Source: Diplocloster modestus
Lineage (GTDB): Bacteria; Bacillota; Clostridia; Lachnospirales; Lachnospiraceae
Direction of reading: 5' to 3'
DNA length: 64,000 nt
Assembly (NCBI RefSeq): GCF_019042245.1
Contig: NZ_JAHQCX010000025.1
Span: 1 to 64,000 of the forward strand
Positions 8,455-16,949 of this stretch are shown in pieces. A program made the position numbers and the translations under genes. Position 1 is the first letter of the stretch. Each line of letters opens with the position of its first letter. The notes beneath the pieces were generated by a model. That model was given only the letters and a program-made list of their open reading frames with translations. It was not told the origin of the DNA and did not search any database.

Positions 8455-9466
8455 CCAAACCTACACACCAGACCAAACGGAAAAAGAACCCTATTCCGTC
8501 GACAAAAAGAAAAAACTGCTCATCGGAAATGTAGAGCTTGAGAACAATTTGATTTTAGCGCCAATGGCAGGGGTAACAGACCTGCCATTTCGATTGCTTT
8601 GCAAAGAACAGGGAGCCGGCCTTCTGTGTATGGAAATGGTCAGCGCCAAAGCCATCTTCTATAAAAATAAAAATACAGAAAACCTGCTCCGGATCCATCC
8701 CGACGAGCCCCCGGTATCCCTCCAGCTCTTCGGCTCCGACCCTGTCATCCTAAGCGAGATGGCCAAAAAAATCGAATCCCTGCCCTTCTCCATCCTGGAC
8801 ATCAACATGGGCTGTCCGGTACCCAAAGTAGTCAACAACGGCGAAGGATCCGCCCTGATGAAAAATCCCCTTCTCGTGGAGCAGATCCTGACCCGAACCG
8901 TAAAGGCCATCCAAAAACCGGTCACCGTAAAAATAAGAAAAGGCTTCGACGACGCCCACATAAACGCTGTGGAAATCGCCAAAATCGCGGAATCCTGTGG
9001 TGTCGCCGCTATCGCCGTCCACGGCCGTACCCGGGAACAATACTACTCCGGCAAAGCCGACTGGGACATCATCCGCCAGGTCAAAGAGGCCGTCAACATC
9101 CCCGTCATCGGCAACGGCGACATCACCACCCCTGAGAGCGCCCTAAAGATGCAGACCCAAACCAACTGCGACGCCCTCATGCTGGCCCGCGGAGTCCGCG
9201 GCAATCCCTGGCTCTTCCGCCAGATCCTTACCTACCTGGATACCGGAAAAACCATCCCCAAACCCACCCAGGAAGAAATCAAAACCATGATCCTGCGCCA
9301 CGCCACCCTGGCCTGCCAATACAAAGGCGAAAACACCGCCATCCGCGAAATGCGCAAACACGTCGCCTGGTACACCGCAGGAATCCCTCACTCCGCCGAC
9401 CTGCGCCGCCGCTCCAACGACATGGAAACTCTGGACGACCTAAAACATCTTCTGTCATACCTATGA
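8432..9466 (+). CDS. dusB: tRNA-dihydrouridine synthase (DusB type)
   Basis: The 344-aa flavoenzyme reduces uridine to dihydrouridine in tRNA. Visible motifs are the FMN-binding entry APMAGVTDLPFR (about residues 44-55), 'MEMVSAKA', the catalytic cysteine in NMGCPVPKVV (Cys near 128), 'HGRTREQYYSGKADW' and 'GNGDI'. The first 30 residues are polar, lysine-rich and atypical. No later ATG or good ribosome site gives a better start, so the overlap with coaX is accepted with some doubt. The second half uses C-ending codons very heavily, reversing the usual G-over-C strand bias of the region. Confidence 0.92.
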   Translation: MKNVKTDNQTYTPDQTEKEPYSVDKKKKLLIGNVELENNLILAPMAGVTDLPFRLLCKEQGAGLLCMEMVSAKAIFYKNKNTENLLRIHPDEPPVSLQLFGSDPVILSEMAKKIESLPFSILDINMGCPVPKVVNNGEGSALMKNPLLVEQILTRTVKAIQKPVTVKIRKGFDDAHINAVEIAKIAESCGVAAIAVHGRTREQYYSGKADWDIIRQVKEAVNIPVIGNGDITTPESALKMQTQTNCDALMLARGVRGNPWLFRQILTYLDTGKTIPKPTQEEIKTMILRHATLACQYKGENTAIREMRKHVAWYTAGIPHSADLRRRSNDMETLDDLKHLLSYL

Positions 9467-9539
9467 ATAAACATCAAAAGAATAAAGCTATAAATATCCA
9501 GCCTTAACATTCTATTAATTTAGAAAACTGCTATAAAAT

Positions 9540-9683
9540 ATGAAATATTATAAACCCTGCATCTATACATCCCACAAAGCCATAATTAAAGCAGGGATTG
9601 AAGCGGCGGTTGGGGCTGGTGCGGCCTGGTCTGCCGGGATGGAATTCCTGTGGTCCAAAAAGCATGGCCGAATAGCGGAGTGA
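9540..9683 (+). CDS. Possible small hydrophobic peptide gene in the left arm of the inverted repeat (47 aa)
   Basis: An ATG-initiated 47-codon frame runs through the left arm of the 62-bp inverted repeat. Its central segment AAVGAGAAWSAGMEFLWSKK (residues 22-41) is a plausible short membrane helix with a basic end. The right arm, read on the minus strand from a GTG at 9859, encodes the same 20 residues preceded by WAGIG instead of KAGIE. The two frames have different N and C termini. No convincing ribosome site precedes either copy, so coding status is uncertain. Confidence 0.3.
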   Translation: MKYYKPCIYTSHKAIIKAGIEAAVGAGAAWSAGMEFLWSKKHGRIAE

Positions 9684-9820
9684 GACTCAAGTGAGAATGG
9701 AGGCTCACACGCCGACATTCTCACTGCCCTCAGAGGCTCACGGAGCTGTCCATGAGGTTGCTTTTTGGACCACAGGAATTCCATCCCGGCAGACCAGGCC
9801 GCACCAGCCCCAACCGCCGC
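9603..9820. repeat. Perfect 62-bp inverted repeat with nested hairpin
   Basis: Positions 9603-9664 and 9759-9820 are exact reverse complements over 62 bp. The match continues imperfectly outwards for about 10 bp (AGGGATTG against CAATCCCG). The 94-bp spacer contains a second perfect 10-bp inverted repeat, AGTGAGAATG (9690-9699) with CATTCTCACT (9716-9725). The whole could fold into one long cruciform or RNA hairpin. Its arms encode the same hydrophobic peptide in convergent orientation. It may be a fold-back duplication, a non-autonomous hairpin element or an assembly artefact. Confidence 0.9.
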
Positions 9821-9918
9821 ACCAATCCCGGCCCATATAATAAAACGCACGTTCTGCACATATAATCAGCAAAGGACAAATATACTAGCAGTAATAAAAC
9901 GATCCGGGGCATGATAGA

Positions 9919-10836
9919 ATGATGAACGGCTATGCTTACACGTATCTGATACCGGCCGGGCAGAAGAAAGAAATTCCGGTCCCTGCTTATCTGGAATGGC
10001 TTCCGGGAAAGCTCAGGACATATTTTCAGGAAAAGTACTTTTACAAAAAACTGCCGGTGCAAAAAGAACAGATGGAAGTACTGAAAGTGGAGGGGCAGAA
10101 GCTGACGCTCCCCTATACATACGAGAGATTGAAAAAATTCCCAAAGGAAGATATCACCAATATTTTAAACCGTATAATAATGCGGGAAGGCGTGCAAAAT
10201 ATCGTGGTGGAAAAGAAGCTGGAACCCTATCTGGACGATTCGCTGCTGATCGACGGCCGGCTGCTTCCCTACCTCATGATCCGGGAAGGGACAGCTTGGG
10301 TCTGTCACAGGCATCATATAGACCGGAGAGGATTCAAGCCTGTCGTGGTGGACTCCGGTGACTCGGATACGGAATACGTGTTGGCGCAGATTGGACAGGA
10401 CCTGAATTTTCTGACGGTCCTAACCAGCCGGCCCGAATTCTTTGAGGAGTATGTAGAGCAGCTGTATGCCCAGACCGGTCTGATGGCAAGCGTACTTACA
10501 AAACCGCTGTATGGTCAGATCCAGGGAAATGTGGTACTGGATTTAAACAAGGAAGCGGACCGGGATTACCGGTATTATCCGGAGAACGCGGTTGTGCTGG
10601 ACCTGACCGGTATGGAGAAAAAGCGGCGGGATATCATGGCAAAACGGCGGGATATCACTTTTTATAACCGTTTTGATATAGCGGACGGGGATAAGATCAT
10701 CGACAACCGCCTGCTTCAGGCGGCTCTTTGCGGGGAGTGCACCTGGATCAGCAAATGTGAGCTGGATAGCATGCGCCTGGAGATAGAAGAGTTCCATCTG
10801 AAGATACGAAGGTTAAGTGTACAAACATTGGCTTGA
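9919..10836 (+). CDS. Uncharacterised protein (305 aa)
   Basis: I do not recognise a family. The protein has no signal sequence or transmembrane helix. It is rich in Tyr, Arg and Asp, with clusters such as 'YRYYPENAVVLDLTG' (about residues 218-232) and 'EKKRRDIMAKRRDI', and a cysteine pair near the end ('ALCGECTWISKCELD', about 273-287) that could bind a metal. Two ATGs at 9919 and 9922 are possible starts; the ribosome site is weak. It lies between the inverted repeat and the greA promoter, which overlaps its last codons. Confidence 0.65.
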   Translation: MMNGYAYTYLIPAGQKKEIPVPAYLEWLPGKLRTYFQEKYFYKKLPVQKEQMEVLKVEGQKLTLPYTYERLKKFPKEDITNILNRIIMREGVQNIVVEKKLEPYLDDSLLIDGRLLPYLMIREGTAWVCHRHHIDRRGFKPVVVDSGDSDTEYVLAQIGQDLNFLTVLTSRPEFFEEYVEQLYAQTGLMASVLTKPLYGQIQGNVVLDLNKEADRDYRYYPENAVVLDLTGMEKKRRDIMAKRRDITFYNRFDIADGDKIIDNRLLQAALCGECTWISKCELDSMRLEIEEFHLKIRRLSVQTLA

Positions 10837-10861
10837 CAAGGGTTGGTCTATAGGCTATAAT
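10833..10861 (+). promoter_or_regulatory. Consensus promoter of greA-lysS
   Basis: Perfect TTGACA (10833-10838), a 17-bp spacer and perfect TATAAT (10856-10861) overlap the end of the preceding gene. Transcription would start near 10868, leaving a leader of about 150 nt before greA. Confidence 0.9.
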
Positions 10862-10867
10862 ATCATG

Positions 10868-11020
10868 ATTGTTAAAGTAAATTAAAATAGTTATGGATTA
10901 AGTCCAGAGTAACTATTTACCGCCGGCCTTTCTTTCGGAAGGGGCGCCGCCCAGCTTATACAGAGCAGATGCGGGAATAAAATTCATCAAGTTAGATAGA
11001 TACAGGAGGGTGTAGATTAC
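10868..11020 (+). promoter_or_regulatory. Structured 5' leader of greA
   Basis: The leader contains a perfect 9-bp stem AAATAGTTA (10885-10893) with TAACTATTT (10910-10918). A second, GC-rich hairpin at about 10920-10951 is built from GCCGGCC and GGGCGCC arms. There is no T-run after either. This may be a post-transcriptional control element or only a stabilising 5' end. No known riboswitch core is recognised. Confidence 0.4.
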
Positions 11021-11503
11021 ATGGAAGAAAAGAAGAACCTACTAACTTATGCAGGTCTTAAGAGCCTGGAAGAAGAGCTTCAGGACCTGAAGGTAGTTAA
11101 ACGCAAACAAGTAGCACAGAAAATCAAGGAGGCCAGAGAGCAGGGGGATTTGTCTGAGAACGCGGAATACGACGCAGCCAAAGACGAACAGAGGGATATC
11201 GAGGCCAGAATTGAAGAGATCGAGAAAATTCTCAAGAACGCGGAAGTGGTCGTGGAAGATGAAGTGGATCTGGATAAGATCAACGTAGGATGTAAGGTAA
11301 AGGTCTACGATGTGGAGTACGAGGAAGAGATGGAGTTCAAGATCGTAGGTTCCACAGAGGCCAACAGCCTGGAGGGTAAGATCTCCAATGAATCCCCGGT
11401 AGGAAAAGCACTGCTGGGCGCTAAGGTTGGCGAAACGGTATCCGTGGAAGCCCAGGCCGGCTGTATCCAATATAAAATATTAGAAATCCAGAGATCCAAC
11501 TAA
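11021..11503 (+). CDS. greA: Transcription elongation factor GreA
   Basis: The 160-aa protein has the full GreA layout: an N-terminal antiparallel coiled coil (about residues 8-75) with the acidic tip residues in 'LSENAEYDAAKDEQ' (about 44-57), and a C-terminal FKBP-like domain containing 'ISNESPVGKALLGAKVGE'. It binds the RNA polymerase secondary channel and stimulates cleavage of backtracked transcripts. An AGGAGG site precedes the ATG. lysS follows after 13 bp in the same transcript. Confidence 0.96.
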   Translation: MEEKKNLLTYAGLKSLEEELQDLKVVKRKQVAQKIKEAREQGDLSENAEYDAAKDEQRDIEARIEEIEKILKNAEVVVEDEVDLDKINVGCKVKVYDVEYEEEMEFKIVGSTEANSLEGKISNESPVGKALLGAKVGETVSVEAQAGCIQYKILEIQRSN

Positions 11504-11516
11504 GGAGTGAAAAATT

Positions 11517-13487
11517 TTGGCTGAACAAAAGAATGTACAGGAACAGGACATCAATCAGCTGCGGAAGATCCGCCGGGAAAAGCTGGAAGAATTACAGGCG
11601 AACGGAAAAGACCCATTTCAGATCATGAAATATGATGCCACACATCATACCCTGGAAGTGAAGGAAAACTATGATACGCTGGAAGGAACGCAGGTATCCG
11701 TAGCGGGCCGTATTATGTCCAAACGTGTGATGGGAAAAGCGTCTTTCTGCAATATTCAGGATCTTAAGGGTAATATTCAGTCTTATGTAGCCAGAGACAG
11801 CATAGGGGAAGAGGCCTATAAAGATTTTAAGAAATTTGATATCGGAGATATTGTGGGTATTAAAGGCGAGGTCTTTACCACTAAGACCGGAGAGATCTCC
11901 ATCCATGCGGCACAAGTGACCCTTCTGTCCAAAAGCCTGCAGATTCTGCCTGAAAAGTTCCACGGGTTAAAGGACACGGACATCCGTTACCGCCAAAGAT
12001 ATGTGGATCTGATCATGAACCAGGAGGTCAAGGATACCTTTATCAAACGGTCGAAGATCATCAGTACGATCCGCAGGTTCCTGGACGCCCAGGGCTTTAT
12101 GGAAGTGGAGACACCCATGCTGGTATCCAATGCCGGCGGCGCGGCGGCCAGACCTTTTGAAACGCATTTTAATGCGCTGAATGAGGACTTAAAGCTTCGG
12201 ATTTCCCTGGAACTGTATCTAAAGAGGTTGATTGTCGGCGGACTGGAGAGAGTCTACGAGATCGGAAGGGTATTCCGAAATGAGGGACTGGACACCAGGC
12301 ATAACCCGGAATTTACCCTGATGGAGCTATATCAGGCGTATACGGATTATAATGGAATGATGGACCTGACTGAGAACCTGTACCGGTATGTGGCCCAAGA
12401 AGTGCTGGGTTCCACGAAGATCGTTTATAACGGGGTCGAGATGGATCTGGGTAAGCCTTTTGAACGGATCACCATGGTCGATGCTGTCAAGAAATATGCG
12501 GGTATTGATTTTGACGAGATTCAGACCGAGGAAGAGGCGAAAGCGCTGGCGAAAGAGAGAGGGATTGCTTTCGAGGCCCGCCATAAGAAGGGCGATATCT
12601 TAAGCATGTTCTTTGAGGAATATGTGGAGGAGCATCTGATTCAGCCTACCTTTGTGATGGATCATCCGGTGGAGATCTCACCGCTTACCAAGAGAAAACC
12701 CGGGAATCCGGATTATGTGGAGCGGTTCGAGTTCTTTATGAACGGGTGGGAGATGGCGAATGCTTATTCCGAGTTAAACGACCCGATCGATCAGAGAGAA
12801 CGGTTCCGGGCACAGGAGGAATTACTGGCTCAGGGTGATGAAGAAGCCAACCATACGGATGAGGATTTCCTGAACGCATTGGAGATCGGTATGCCGCCTA
12901 CGGGTGGGATTGGGTATGGTATTGACCGGATGTGTATGCTGATGACGGATTCTTCGGCGATCCGGGATGTATTGCTGTTCCCGACGATGAAGAGTATCGG
13001 CGGTTCCGATGCGCCTAAGAAGGCGGAAAAGGCAGCTCCGGAAGAAGCGGTATATGCTTCGGAGGCAACTGTAAAAGCTTCGGAAGTATTTGAAAAAGCT
13101 CCGGGAGCGATCGACTTTTCTAAGGTTAAGATTGAACCGCTTTTTGAAGAGCAGGTGGATTTTGAGACTTTCAGCAAGTCGGATTTCCGTGCGGTGAAGA
13201 TCAAAGACTGCGCTGCGGTTCCGAAAAGCAAGAAGCTGCTACAGTTTGTGCTGGATGATGGGTCCGGTACGGATCGTACGATTTTAAGCGGAATTCATGA
13301 TTATTATGAGCCGGAAGAACTGATCGGTAAGACAACGATCGCGATCGTGAATCTGCCGCCGAGAAAAATGATGGGGATTGATTCCTGTGGGATGCTGATT
13401 TCCGCAGTTCATGAGGAAGATGGCCATGAAGGACTGAATCTGCTGATGGTGGATGATTGTATTCCGGCTGGAGCGAAGTTGTATTAA
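11517..13487 (+). CDS. lysS: Lysyl-tRNA synthetase, class II, with C-terminal tRNA-binding domain
   Basis: The gene starts with TTG (AAGGAGTG 7-8 bases upstream) and encodes 656 aa, about 150 longer than a typical bacterial LysS. An N-terminal OB-fold anticodon-binding domain (about residues 58-160) precedes the class II core, with motif 2 'RVYEIGRVFRNEG' (about 244-256), 'HNPEFT' and motif 3 'GYGIDRM' (about 467-473). A Lys/Ala/Glu linker (about 500-545) joins an EMAPII-like tRNA-binding domain (about 548-656, 'VDFETFSKSDFRAVKIKDC', 'NLPPRKMMGIDSCGM'), more usual at the end of MetRS. It charges tRNA-Lys. The extension probably raises tRNA affinity. A terminator follows at 13527. Confidence 0.95.
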   Translation: MAEQKNVQEQDINQLRKIRREKLEELQANGKDPFQIMKYDATHHTLEVKENYDTLEGTQVSVAGRIMSKRVMGKASFCNIQDLKGNIQSYVARDSIGEEAYKDFKKFDIGDIVGIKGEVFTTKTGEISIHAAQVTLLSKSLQILPEKFHGLKDTDIRYRQRYVDLIMNQEVKDTFIKRSKIISTIRRFLDAQGFMEVETPMLVSNAGGAAARPFETHFNALNEDLKLRISLELYLKRLIVGGLERVYEIGRVFRNEGLDTRHNPEFTLMELYQAYTDYNGMMDLTENLYRYVAQEVLGSTKIVYNGVEMDLGKPFERITMVDAVKKYAGIDFDEIQTEEEAKALAKERGIAFEARHKKGDILSMFFEEYVEEHLIQPTFVMDHPVEISPLTKRKPGNPDYVERFEFFMNGWEMANAYSELNDPIDQRERFRAQEELLAQGDEEANHTDEDFLNALEIGMPPTGGIGYGIDRMCMLMTDSSAIRDVLLFPTMKSIGGSDAPKKAEKAAPEEAVYASEATVKASEVFEKAPGAIDFSKVKIEPLFEEQVDFETFSKSDFRAVKIKDCAAVPKSKKLLQFVLDDGSGTDRTILSGIHDYYEPEELIGKTTIAIVNLPPRKMMGIDSCGMLISAVHEEDGHEGLNLLMVDDCIPAGAKLY

Positions 13488-13526
13488 AGTTTGGTTTTGA
13501 AAGTTTATTTAAAGGAATAGGTGGAG

Positions 13527-13570
13527 ACGAGCCGGTTGGTGATTAAATTGCCAGGTGGCTCGTTTTTTTT
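13527..13570 (+). terminator. Terminator of greA-lysS
   Basis: Stem ACGAGCC (13527-13533) pairs with GGCTCGT (13557-13563) and runs into eight T residues (13563-13570). It starts 40 bp after the lysS stop codon and marks the end of the housekeeping block. Confidence 0.85.
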
Positions 13571-14029
13571 GTTAACGGAGAATGGCAGGAAGGATAGCTA
13601 TTACATTTATTACCTGTATTATAAAGTAGTGCAAGCTGTTTACGGGGAGTTCATGTTATATTGACAATAGCAAACCGTAGGAGGTAAAAAGCTTTACTGG
13701 AGCATTCAAGATATGGTGTGTGCAGACGAATGGAGGACTTTATCGTTTCAATTATGTATTTGGAGATGTGGAGATTAAGAAAGCGGAGAAGGCACAGGGC
13801 CTACTGAAGTGTACATAGAATGTTACGCTTTTTAAATTTTTCTGTTAGCCAAAAATGATAAAATATTGATTTTGGCTGGTAGAATCGATATGAAGCTTAT
13901 AGAACGTAGACGGTAGAAGGATAACTACATGGTGACGTTTGAATATAGAGCGAACAGATATGGTGAAAGATTCCTGGGGAGGCTTCAGAAGGAATCTGCT
14001 GCCCATCGTGATTCTATTTGCAAACAGAA
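13571..14029. other. AT-rich intergenic stretch, no supported gene
   Basis: Base composition drops to AT-rich here. There are short open stretches, for example a 34-codon frame at 13929-14033 with a weak AAGGA site, but no recognisable protein. The segment looks like decayed DNA at the left border of the defence island. No integrase, direct repeat or tRNA is visible. Confidence 0.5.
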
Positions 14030-14058
14030 TTGATTGTTAAATATCCCCGTGGTATAAT
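14030..14058 (+). promoter_or_regulatory. Probable promoter of the defence operon
   Basis: TTGATT (14030-14035), a 17-bp spacer and perfect TATAAT (14053-14058) would start transcription near 14065. This gives an unusually long leader of about 235 nt before the first gene at 14300. The leader has one weak stem (CCCCT at about 14095-14100 with AGGGG at about 14115-14120). Confidence 0.6.
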
Positions 14059-14299
14059 GTTAAATATATTTTTCAATCCTGTAGTGTCGGTGTTTCCCCT
14101 ATTATTTTTATGATTAAGGGGTATAGAGTAGTATGTCAATGTTGTATCTATTGAAGTGCTTCGCAGAATGTGTAAGATTCTTAATTTTGGGCTTGGGGAT
14201 ATTCCTGAGTTTGTATAAAATATGATGGATGAAAATAAAGTATCCTGTATAATGATCAGTATATAATTATTAAATTTGAAACGAATTTAAGGTGGGACA

Positions 14300-16048
14300 A
14301 TGATTAAATACTTCTGTAAAAAGTGTAACCTTGATGCCGGTAAAAGTGAATGTCCCGTCTGTGGAGAAAGAACTGAAGTTAAAAGCAAGATTTACTGGTG
14401 TGAAAATTGCCAAATTCCGACCTATGACGAAGAATGTCCAATCTGTCATTCGCCTGGCAAATATTTGACTTCGGATGTTAGGCCTGTCTTTCCGGAAGAA
14501 AGATTATTATTAGAAATTCTAATTGATAAACCGCTGGCTTTCTTAAAAGATTCTGTCTGGAATGGTGTTGGTAATAGATATTACGTAAACGGGAAGAAGC
14601 TTTCATTTTCCATTTCTAAGGTTAAAGAATTAAACCCGGATGATATTAGAGAACAGCTTGAAAACTATAGAGATCAAAATAGTTATGAATATTTTGACAT
14701 ATTCATAAAACGCTGGATTCTTGCGAACGCAGATCACTATAATTTTATATCGTCTGAGGCAAAGCAGTTTATCCAGGCGCATTCCAAGCGTTTTCTTAAA
14801 GGGAATACGAATGCAGCCTTTGTTTCTTTTTCGGGGGGGAAGGATTCAACAGTGGTAAGCGACTTGGTGCGAAAGGCATTAGGGTCGCCGTCCATCATAC
14901 ATATATTTGGAAATACGACACTAGAATTCCCTCAGACATACAAATATTTGCAGCGATTTCGGGAGGCTAATAGAAAAACACCAGTTCTTCTCACAGAGAA
15001 CAAAGAACAGGACTTTTTTCATTTATGCGAGACATTTGGACCGCCGAGCCGTACATTGCGCTGGTGCTGCACAATATTCAAAACGGGTTTTATTGGAGAC
15101 AAAATCAAGAAAACGTTTGGGGATCTCAATACGATACTAACGTTCTATGGTATTCGCAGAAGTGAATCGTCAAGCAGAAACAACTATGAGAGATCCTCTG
15201 TTGGCAAGAAAATCAGTAAACAGCTGGTTGTGTCCCCAATCATTGACTGGCTCGATTATGATATTTGGCTGTACATAGTAACGACAAATATTGATTTTAA
15301 CGACGCTTACCGTTTGGGCTACACCAGAGTAGGATGCTGGTGTTGTCCGAATAACAGTCAATGGTCGCAGTTCCTTGCCGGCATATATATGCCCGATCAA
15401 TCTAAGCGGTTCCATGAAATACTTTTGAACTTTGCCACGAAAATGGGAAAAGAGGACCCAGAAGATTATGTGAATAGTGGCGGCTGGAAAGCGCGGCAAG
15501 GCGGCGCGGGCATTGAATTGAGTAAGAATGTTGCAATAGATTTCAAACCATGCGCCACCGATGCGAAAAGCTTTCATTATATTTTAAATAAACCGATTAC
15601 AAAAGAGCTGTATGAATTCTTCAAACCATTTGGGGAATTGAATTTTGACATGGGAAAGTCCCGTTTAGGCGAAGTGTACGTATTAGACGCAAAAACGAAA
15701 CAGCCGCTTATGAAGCTACAGGGCAGACTGGGGACGAATGAACTGCGAATTTCTATTCTTAGTACCCCGATTGCGGCAAGGACGAAAACCGTTGAAATTG
15801 AGTTGAAATTTAAATGCCAGATTACCAAATTTCAGCTTTGCGCCGGATGTCATGCCTGTGAAAATGTATGCAGATATGGAGCGATTCGGCTTGTCAAATG
15901 TGGTGAATCAGATACGGATTACCGCTATGAAGTTGATGCGGATAAATGTGTTCATTGCTTTAAGTGCATTAATCATTACACGGGCGGCTGCTATATGAGA
16001 AAGGTACTATTGCCCAGAGGAAAGGGATATTCTGAAAATGAAAGATAA
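14300..16048 (+). CDS. PAPS-reductase-like (DndC/BrxP-type) protein with zinc ribbons and 4Fe-4S ferredoxin domain
   Basis: The 582-aa protein has three parts. Two tandem zinc ribbons (Cys 6/9/18/21 and 34/37/46/49) open it. A PP-loop ATP-pyrophosphatase/PAPS-reductase domain (about residues 165-400) has the nucleotide motif SGGKDS (178-183), a 'WCC' pair near 255 and 'CWCC' near 352. The C-terminal ferredoxin domain has two cysteine clusters (514/517/520/524 and 550/553/556/564). In phosphorothioation systems DndC, a relative, activates DNA for sulfur insertion using sulfur from a cysteine desulfurase, which is encoded in this operon. The domain layout also fits the PAPS-reductase protein of type 4 BREX. 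DNA as substrate is inferred. A GGTGGG ribosome site precedes it, and the next gene overlaps by 11 bp. Confidence 0.8.
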   Translation: MIKYFCKKCNLDAGKSECPVCGERTEVKSKIYWCENCQIPTYDEECPICHSPGKYLTSDVRPVFPEERLLLEILIDKPLAFLKDSVWNGVGNRYYVNGKKLSFSISKVKELNPDDIREQLENYRDQNSYEYFDIFIKRWILANADHYNFISSEAKQFIQAHSKRFLKGNTNAAFVSFSGGKDSTVVSDLVRKALGSPSIIHIFGNTTLEFPQTYKYLQRFREANRKTPVLLTENKEQDFFHLCETFGPPSRTLRWCCTIFKTGFIGDKIKKTFGDLNTILTFYGIRRSESSSRNNYERSSVGKKISKQLVVSPIIDWLDYDIWLYIVTTNIDFNDAYRLGYTRVGCWCCPNNSQWSQFLAGIYMPDQSKRFHEILLNFATKMGKEDPEDYVNSGGWKARQGGAGIELSKNVAIDFKPCATDAKSFHYILNKPITKELYEFFKPFGELNFDMGKSRLGEVYVLDAKTKQPLMKLQGRLGTNELRISILSTPIAARTKTVEIELKFKCQITKFQLCAGCHACENVCRYGAIRLVKCGESDTDYRYEVDADKCVHCFKCINHYTGGCYMRKVLLPRGKGYSENER

Positions 16049-16946
16049 ATTGAAAAAGGTAACACTGAAAGGGAATGCGTCTTTTAATTTTCGCGAGGGG
16101 TGGCTCCGGAAGGGAATGCGATGTATTGCGCAGGATCCCATGTTGTTCACCAGAGATAACGTGATGGAACAATTAGGCGTAGGCAGCAAAATGGTTTCCT
16201 CTATTCGATTTTGGCTGAAAGCTTGTGGGCTGTGTGAAGAAAAATATATAAACAACAGTCGGGCGAGAGAACTTTATTTAACTGAGAATTTTGGAGAAAT
16301 TGTTTTTCAATATGATCCATATTTCGATGATATTTTTACTTTATTTATTCTACATTACCACATTGTATCCAATCAGGCGCTTTGTATTGTTTGGAATATA
16401 TTTTTTAATGAGTTTTCGGGCATCGATTTTACTAAAGAAGATTTAGTTTCTATGTGTTCAAATTTACTTCAAAAAAAAATGGAGGAAGGTGCAACATTTT
16501 CTGAAGAGTCTTTGAAGTCTGATTGCGACTATATTTTAAAAATGTATCTTTCGCCGACGAAAATCGATGACCCTGAAGAAAACTTACACTGCCCGTTAAC
16601 GGTACTTGGATTGATAGACAAAAGTCCCAGTGATAATAAAGCATATATTAAAACTTCTCCGGTTACAGATCTACTTGATAAATTAGCTGTTTTATATGTT
16701 ATTTCCATGAATATCCCAGAAGGGAGAAATTCGGTTAGCATCCGTGATTTGGAGAATGCACCGAATAATATCGGACATGTATTTAATCTAAACAGGGTTA
16801 AAATTAACGAGTATTTAGATGAACTCAGGGTTGCGGGATATGTGACGATTAATAGGACCGCAGGACTCGATATGGTCTACCTGAATAATAAATACAAACC
16901 ATCAGATATACTGATTGAATACTATAAAAAGGCCCAGATGAGGTAA
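16038..16946 (+). CDS. DUF4007 family protein, copy 1
   Basis: The 302-aa protein matches the DUF4007 pattern as I remember it: 'FREGWLRKGM' at the start, 'LGVGSKMVSSIRFWLKACGL' (about residues 46-65), then 'DPYFDDIFTLFILHYHI' and 'WNIFFNEF' (about 93-125). The 'GVGSKMV..IRFW' region looks like a small DNA-binding or winged-helix fold. DUF4007 proteins recur in phage-defence clusters with PAPS-reductase-like genes, but their biochemical role is unknown to me. It overlaps the preceding gene by 11 bp, and the large ATPase follows 3 bp later, so the two products probably work together. A second, more diverged member of the same type is encoded at 30589. Confidence 0.8.
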   Translation: MKDKLKKVTLKGNASFNFREGWLRKGMRCIAQDPMLFTRDNVMEQLGVGSKMVSSIRFWLKACGLCEEKYINNSRARELYLTENFGEIVFQYDPYFDDIFTLFILHYHIVSNQALCIVWNIFFNEFSGIDFTKEDLVSMCSNLLQKKMEEGATFSEESLKSDCDYILKMYLSPTKIDDPEENLHCPLTVLGLIDKSPSDNKAYIKTSPVTDLLDKLAVLYVISMNIPEGRNSVSIRDLENAPNNIGHVFNLNRVKINEYLDELRVAGYVTINRTAGLDMVYLNNKYKPSDILIEYYKKAQMR

Positions 16947-16949
16947 GAT

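Noticed and set aside
13929..14033. 34-codon frame MVTFEYRANRYGERFLGRL... with an AAGGA site
   Set aside because: Too short and without known relatives; overlaps the likely promoter of the defence operon.
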